A DNA stretch of 25,257 bases from DAOVRL01 sp964459805 (lineage in GTDB: Bacteria > Planctomycetota > Phycisphaerae > Sedimentisphaerales > Anaerobacaceae): the NCBI GenBank assembly GCA_964459805.1, contig CAYWOD010000023.1:1-25257 (forward strand), given 5' to 3'. Shown here piece after piece: positions 21,794 through 25,257 of this stretch (position 1 is the stretch's first letter; every line of letters starts with the position of its first letter). The position numbers were made by a program, and so were the translations under genes. The notes beneath the pieces are model-generated. The model saw only the letters and a program-made list of their open reading frames with translations, was not told the origin of the DNA and searched no databases.

Positions 21794-22459
21794 ATGCATA
21801 ATCTCCTGACAAAACTTTTTGCTTTTCTCTTCAATCTGTTCCAGAAGTTTACCTGCGGCTTAAACAAGCTCTCAACAACCAGGCCGGACATCTTCAAAGA
21901 ATACGCTGAGCAGGGCCGAAATATCTTCGCCTTCTGGCACAGCAGGCTCTTTTACCTCGTATATTACTATGCCAAAACCGTCAAGAAAAGAAAGGTCTCC
22001 ATACTCGTAAGTATGAGCAAGGACGGCGATTACGGAGTCGCGCTCGTTCGCAAATTAAAGCAGGATGCCGTAAGGGGCTCCACAAGCAAGGGTGGCCCAC
22101 AAGCAATTCGAAAGCTGGCCGAGAGGGCCGTCGCCGGCAACAATCTCGCAATAACGCCCGATGGACCCAGAGGACCCGCTTTCAAAGTAAACGAAGGCAT
22201 AATTAGACTGGCCCAATTAACCGGATCGAGAATAATTCCCGTAAGCTATCAGGCAACACGTAAAAGACGGCTAAAAAGCTGGGATGGCTTCATAGTCGTT
22301 AAACCTTTCGGGAGAGTCCACCTGGCGTTTGCAGAACCGATGCAGATTCCAAGAAATGCCGGCCCTGACGAAGTTGAAACATACCGAAAAGAACTGGAGG
22401 ATACGCTGCATGAATTAGACCGAATATGCGCCGAAGAGCTGGGCCTCAACGAAGAGTGA
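21794..22459 (+). CDS. DUF374-type lysophospholipid acyltransferase family protein
   Basis: A 221-residue protein with the DUF374 signature: FAFWHSRLFYL (45-55), VSMSKDGDYGVAL (72-84), RGSTSKGGPQA (94-104) and ITPDGPRGPAFKV (120-132). These correspond to the HX4D-like and EGTR-like sites of glycerolipid acyltransferases, here in variant form. A hydrophobic N-terminus (5-20) probably associates it with the inner membrane. Relatives act on lipid A or phospholipid acyl chains; the exact substrate is unknown. The ribosome binding site before ATG 21794 is poor, and no better start was seen. Confidence 0.8.
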   Translation: MHNLLTKLFAFLFNLFQKFTCGLNKLSTTRPDIFKEYAEQGRNIFAFWHSRLFYLVYYYAKTVKKRKVSILVSMSKDGDYGVALVRKLKQDAVRGSTSKGGPQAIRKLAERAVAGNNLAITPDGPRGPAFKVNEGIIRLAQLTGSRIIPVSYQATRKRRLKSWDGFIVVKPFGRVHLAFAEPMQIPRNAGPDEVETYRKELEDTLHELDRICAEELGLNEE

Positions 22460-22559
22460 GGCTGATCTCCGTAGTTCCCGCGAAGCTTGTGCCCGTCCCC
22501 GCTTTTGGAGGGGCAAGCTCGTCCCCGCGAAAGCCGGGAACCGCAGGCCAAATATTTAG

Positions 22560-22578
22560 CCCCACGTTTTACGTGGGG
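22560..22578 (+). terminator. Hairpin after the acyltransferase gene
   Basis: CCCCACGT (22560-22567) and ACGTGGGG (22571-22578) form an 8-bp stem with a TTT loop. No clear U-run follows, so it may be a terminator or a small dispersed hairpin. GTCCCCGC occurs twice just upstream. Confidence 0.35.
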
Positions 22579-22665
22579 TTGCCACTAACAAATTCAATTT
22601 TGACATACTACCAAGAGTTTTGCAAAACTTCACATAGTACTAAGCCTTGTTTGAAAGGGTGGATT

Positions 22666-22812
22666 ATGAAAACGACAGTTACAGTCATTCTCATCGCAGT
22701 GATTCTATTCTTTGTTGCCGGCTGCGGCCCCGGCCAGCCGTTTGAGATTGAAAGCACACAGACGCCCCAATCTGCCGTAACGGCGCAGGTAGCCTCGGCC
22801 GACTCGTGGTAG
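22666..22812 (+). CDS. Small lipoprotein, 48 residues
   Basis: The ATG at 22666 follows GAAAGGGTGG by 4-5 bases. The product has a hydrophobic signal (4-17) and a good lipobox FVAGC with Cys 20. It leaves a 29-residue mature peptide rich in Ser, Thr and Gln (GPGQPFEIES, then TQTPQSAVTAQV). The frame is open upstream to 22426, but only this start has a ribosome binding site and a sensible signal. A TTGACA at 22600-22605 could be its -35. It is probably a small anchored periplasmic peptide of unknown function, similar in size to entericidin-type lipoproteins, though without recognisable homology to them. Confidence 0.6.
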   Translation: MKTTVTVILIAVILFFVAGCGPGQPFEIESTQTPQSAVTAQVASADSW

Positions 22813-23371
22813 AGCTTTCACGCGTGCCGCATCGCTTCGATGAATTCGCCTCCGTCACGTGCATCCACGATTCTTTGCGATGCTCCTCGGCAACATTCAA
22901 TTGAGATGCGCTCCTGCGCCTTGTGATACTAACAGCCCCTTTTTCACCGTGCTTGTTGTATCTCTTGGCCGGGTGCATTACGCCCACACGGCGAGGTCCG
23001 CGCGACCACCCGATGAGCTGCTGCACATCGCAAATCAGCGACAGGCCGCGTACGCCCGGTGGGGCAATGATCAGACCGCGCCGTCTCAAATAGCTGCAAT
23101 CTCCATGCGCTCGCAGGCCAAGCGGATCGAGTCGGGAAATTGACATTCCGCCAGAGCCACCAACGGCACAAAATAATAGGGCAGGCCTCCTTGCCCGCCC
23201 CACAAAACTTCTCAAAACTTTCCACCCCTGGCTTCTGAAAGGGAAAAAACCTATTCGCGTGCGGTACTCCAATAACCTGCCTTGACTCCGGAGAGAGAAT
23301 TGCAGCCTGTCAACAAATCTGCCTCCAAAACACACGATAGACCGCGAATCACCACTCGCAGCCGGCCCACA
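22813..23371. other. 560-base region without a convincing gene
   Basis: Long frames exist on both strands (minus 22691-23335, plus 22859-23143), but neither has a ribosome binding site or recognisable motif, and the residue composition is rich in Arg and Ser as in chance frames of GC-rich DNA. A motif near 23175-23205 (GGGCAGGCCTCCTTGCCCGCC) resembles a dispersed GC-rich repeat. The region may be decayed coding sequence. Confidence 0.4.
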
Positions 23372-23839
23372 CTATCCGTTCGTCACTTCTCGCGGATCTT
23401 TCCCTTCCTCAATCGCCCCTATTTTCCTCACCCTTCTTTGATGTCTTCCCCCGCTGAATTCGGTATCCAGCCACACTTCGACAATCTTTCGCAGCAGCGC
23501 CTCTCCGATCTGGTCTCCCGACAAACAAAGCACATTGGCATCGTTGTGGTCGCGCGAAATCACCGCGCTTAGTTCGTCATGACACAATGCTGCTCTGACA
23601 TCCTTTATTTTGTTTGCAGCTATACTCATCCCGATCCCGGTTGCGCACGCGAGAATAGCTCTATCGACTTGCCTTTCCGCCACCGCCTTCGCTACAACAT
23701 AGGCAGGGTCGGGGTAGTCAACCGGATGGCTGTCACCGGTGCCAAAATCGACGCACTCATGGCCCAGCTCTGCAACTATCGCCTTGATTCGCTCCTTGGC
23801 CTCAAAGCCACGATGGTCACTTCCAACTGCTATCTTCAT
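23372..23839 (-). CDS. rpiB: Ribose-5-phosphate isomerase B
   Basis: A 155-residue RpiB/LacAB-family isomerase that interconverts ribose 5-phosphate and ribulose 5-phosphate. SDHRGFEAK (7-15) holds the conserved Asp-His. The catalytic Cys is C65 in CATGIGMSIAANK; the usual sequence is C-G-T-G-I-G, so Gly is replaced by Ala here. SRDHNDANVL (95-104) completes the site. Length fits the family (about 150). Its ATG overlaps the stop of the upstream fused gene by 4 bases, indicating translational coupling. The pairing with a TsaC/YwlE gene mirrors ywlC-ywlE-ywlF of Bacillus, where ywlF is rpiB. Confidence 0.92.
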   Translation of the reverse strand: MKIAVGSDHRGFEAKERIKAIVAELGHECVDFGTGDSHPVDYPDPAYVVAKAVAERQVDRAILACATGIGMSIAANKIKDVRAALCHDELSAVISRDHNDANVLCLSGDQIGEALLRKIVEVWLDTEFSGGRHQRRVRKIGAIEEGKDPREVTNG

Positions 23840-24957
23840 ATTACAAGCTCACCGATCCTCTTTCTTACACCTTCTTCGATCAGTTCTGCACACTTATTGT
23901 AAACTGCTTGTCGCTGCCCTATAGGGTCGGCAATATCGTCATTCTCTGCTAACAACACGCACCTGCTCACTGCATCAGGGCTAAGAGCAACAACTCTCGC
24001 CTGATGCACTCGTTCCATTACGAATATATAATCACTTTCCTCGATAAGCCGGCCGGACAGCGTTTGGCTTCTATGCGATCTTATATCAACGCCTTTCGCC
24101 GCACACGCCGCCACTGCCTCATTGCTTGCCGGGCGCCCCGTCATATCCAACACGCCAGCGGACGACACTTTATAACCCATTTCACCAACCCGGTCAACCT
24201 CGCATCCCAATTTTTCTGCCAAATATTTTCGAAAAATCCCCTCGCCCATCGGACTTCGACACGTATTGCCCGTGCAAACCAACAGGAGCTTGATCTCCGA
24301 CATCGCTTCGACTTCGGCCTCGGAATATACACCGCCTCTTAGAATATCCAGGCCACGTTTGCCTATCTTTACAACCGTGCTGCTTTTCCCATATTTGCAC
24401 GGCCCCGCATCCAGCACCAGGTCAATTCTACCTGAGAACGCAGCCAAAACCTGATCAGCGTCCACCGGCGGCGACTGACCGGCCAAATTTGCACTCGGTG
24501 CAACAACAGGATTCCTCGTCCGCTGCAACAGGGCCGCTGCTATTGAATTATCCGGACAGCGAATACCTATGGAATTCTCTCGGTACAGCCCTTGAAAAAC
24601 CTCTTGCTTGAGAGTTCCTTTCTGCCTGTCGATATCCTTCGGTTCCAATTCGAACACTATGGTCAAAGGCCCCGGCCAGGCCTTTTCAACCAGTTTTCTG
24701 GCCCTCAGCCCAAGCCTCGGCACATATCTGCCCACCTCCTCTTTCTGGCCAATGTGCAGCGTATATGCTTTTGCCGGGTCTCTGCCCTTGAGGTTGCTCA
24801 ACTCACTGAGCGAATCGGCGCCAACGCGACAGGCTATTCCATAGACAGTCTCAGTCGGAAAGGCCACAAGCCTGCCGCTATCAACCAGCTCTGCGGCCTC
24901 CTTGATCCGCTGCAAGTCTATCTCTGCACCATCAACTTGTACAACTTTCGTCTCCAT
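23836..24957 (-). CDS. Fusion of TsaC/Sua5 (threonylcarbamoyl-AMP synthase) and YwlE-like phosphatase
   Basis: A 373-residue two-domain protein. Residues 10-215 are a YrdC/Sua5 domain, which makes threonylcarbamoyl-AMP for the t6A37 modification of tRNAs reading ANN codons. FPTETVYGIA (33-42), KGRDPAKAY (57-65), WPGPLT (94-99) and APSANLAGQSPP (153-164) are family signatures. Residues 221-373 are a low-molecular-weight phosphatase with P-loop CTGNTCRS (C228 to S235) and acid D344 in DPIG. Thr at 232, in place of the Ile of tyrosine phosphatases, is the residue that gives YwlE its phosphoarginine specificity. I chose ATG 24957 because the 97 extra upstream codons are repeat-derived and do not match the family. 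rpiB follows with a 4-base overlap. Confidence 0.85.
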   Translation of the reverse strand: METKVVQVDGAEIDLQRIKEAAELVDSGRLVAFPTETVYGIACRVGADSLSELSNLKGRDPAKAYTLHIGQKEEVGRYVPRLGLRARKLVEKAWPGPLTIVFELEPKDIDRQKGTLKQEVFQGLYRENSIGIRCPDNSIAAALLQRTRNPVVAPSANLAGQSPPVDADQVLAAFSGRIDLVLDAGPCKYGKSSTVVKIGKRGLDILRGGVYSEAEVEAMSEIKLLLVCTGNTCRSPMGEGIFRKYLAEKLGCEVDRVGEMGYKVSSAGVLDMTGRPASNEAVAACAAKGVDIRSHRSQTLSGRLIEESDYIFVMERVHQARVVALSPDAVSRCVLLAENDDIADPIGQRQAVYNKCAELIEEGVRKRIGELVI

Positions 24958-25020
24958 CTTGCGCACAACAATACACCAAACCGCCCATACTGGCAAGCTA
25001 ACTTGCCCCACAAACAATAA

Positions 25021-25034
25021 ACACTCAGAAAGTG
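25021..25034. repeat. Small hairpin upstream of the fused gene
   Basis: ACACT (25021-25025) and AGTGT (25030-25034) are inverted around four bases. It is too small to assign a role. Confidence 0.25.
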
Positions 25035-25069
25035 TCTGAAAACCTGTTATGTTCCTTATCCTGACAAAA

Positions 25070-25118
25070 GAATCGTTTGGCTGGAGGGGAAAATCGTTTG
25101 GGCAGAGGCTCAAATTTG
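25070..25118. repeat. Second copy of the AAATCGTTTGGGCAGAGG repeat
   Basis: The sequence at 25089-25118 matches, with few changes, the reverse complement of the inner right arm of the palindrome at 20693-20724. A truncated copy (GAATCGTTTGGC) precedes it at 25070-25081. Confidence 0.65.
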
Positions 25119-25158
25119 GGGCACAAGCGGGGGGGAAATTTGGGCACGGTTCAATTCT

Positions 25159-25250
25159 GGGTGGCAGCCTCAAGCGCAGCTTGGGGATGGCAAAACTCCG
25201 AAAGCGGTGCAACCATCCCCAAATCCTTCGGATTTGAGGCTGCCACACCC
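25159..25250. repeat. Cruciform-like palindrome at the window end
   Basis: GGGTGGCAGCCTCAA (25159-25173) pairs with TTGAGGCTGCCACACCC (25234-25250), with a 2-base bulge. TTGGGGATGG (25181-25190) pairs with CCATCCCCAA (25213-25222). A small ATCC-TTC-GGAT hairpin (25223-25233) sits between the two right arms. Confidence 0.75.
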
Positions 25251-25257
25251 TATGAAA

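Noticed and set aside
22859..23143. 94-residue plus-strand frame
   Set aside because: No start signal or recognisable domain was seen, and it is opposite another equally unsupported frame.
22691..23335. 214-residue minus-strand frame
   Set aside because: It has no ribosome binding site or motif, overlaps the small lipoprotein, and its composition looks like chance translation of GC-rich and repeat DNA.
24958..25248. N-terminal extension of the TsaC fusion frame by 97 codons
   Set aside because: The extension runs through repeat DNA and lacks family similarity; TsaC-type proteins begin close to the chosen ATG.
1..25257. CRISPR array
   Set aside because: No regularly spaced direct repeats with unique spacers were seen; the repeats found are palindromic and dispersed.

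Overview
The window reads as bacterial chromosome, most likely from a Planctomycetota (Phycisphaerae-like) genome. This is an inference from the gene mix: a GspG-like pseudopilin, Tat-exported sugar isomerase and sulfatase-family proteins, a tandem-domain acetylxylan-esterase-like hydrolase, a fused PurS-PurS-PurL, and many short dispersed palindromes. No rRNA or taxonomic marker is present to settle it.

Region 1 (1-4323) is the right end of an integrated element. It carries an AAA+ ATPase with the full layout of archaeal/eukaryotic Orc1/Cdc6 initiators, a convergent replication-relaxation family protein, a small excisionase-like HTH protein and a tyrosine integrase. The integrase lies directly beside the 3' end of a CAT-anticodon tRNA gene, the probable attachment site. 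The left end is outside the window.

Region 2 (4397-10816) is a carbohydrate-related cluster on the + strand that looks partly eroded. It holds a 3' stub of an RraA-like gene, an intact Tat-signal sugar phosphate isomerase/epimerase-like protein, a 3' stub of a Gfo/Idh/MocA-like dehydrogenase and an Nramp-related transporter without the usual metal-binding motifs. It ends with a chimeric ORF (start of a Rossmann epimerase, then start of an esterase, then an unknown tail) and a 720-residue two-domain esterase.

Region 3 (10817-12420) holds a GspG-like pseudopilin (- strand), a STAS-domain protein (+ strand), and a cupin C-terminal stub out of frame behind it.

Region 4 (12420-17547) is a minus-strand biosynthetic group: tyrA, then a structured leader, purSL and purQ. 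A palindromic repeat has been inserted at the purSL/purQ junction and appears to have supplied new N-terminal codons to PurQ. The 230-nt leader before purSL has a consensus -10 box and two strong stems, and I could not match it to a known riboswitch.

Region 5 (17798-22812) is on the + strand: accA, a sulfatase-family protein with Thr at the nucleophile position, a nested palindrome with REP-like repeats, a coiled-coil lipoprotein made of 14-residue repeats, a DUF374-type acyltransferase and a 48-residue lipoprotein.

Region 6 (23372-25257) is on the - strand: a TsaC/Sua5 domain fused to a YwlE-like arginine/tyrosine phosphatase, overlapping rpiB by four bases. This keeps, in fused form, the ywlC-ywlE-ywlF neighbourhood of Bacillus. 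More palindromic repeats lie upstream. The strongest leads are the Orc1/Cdc6 element, the purSL leader and the repeat-driven remodelling of purQ.
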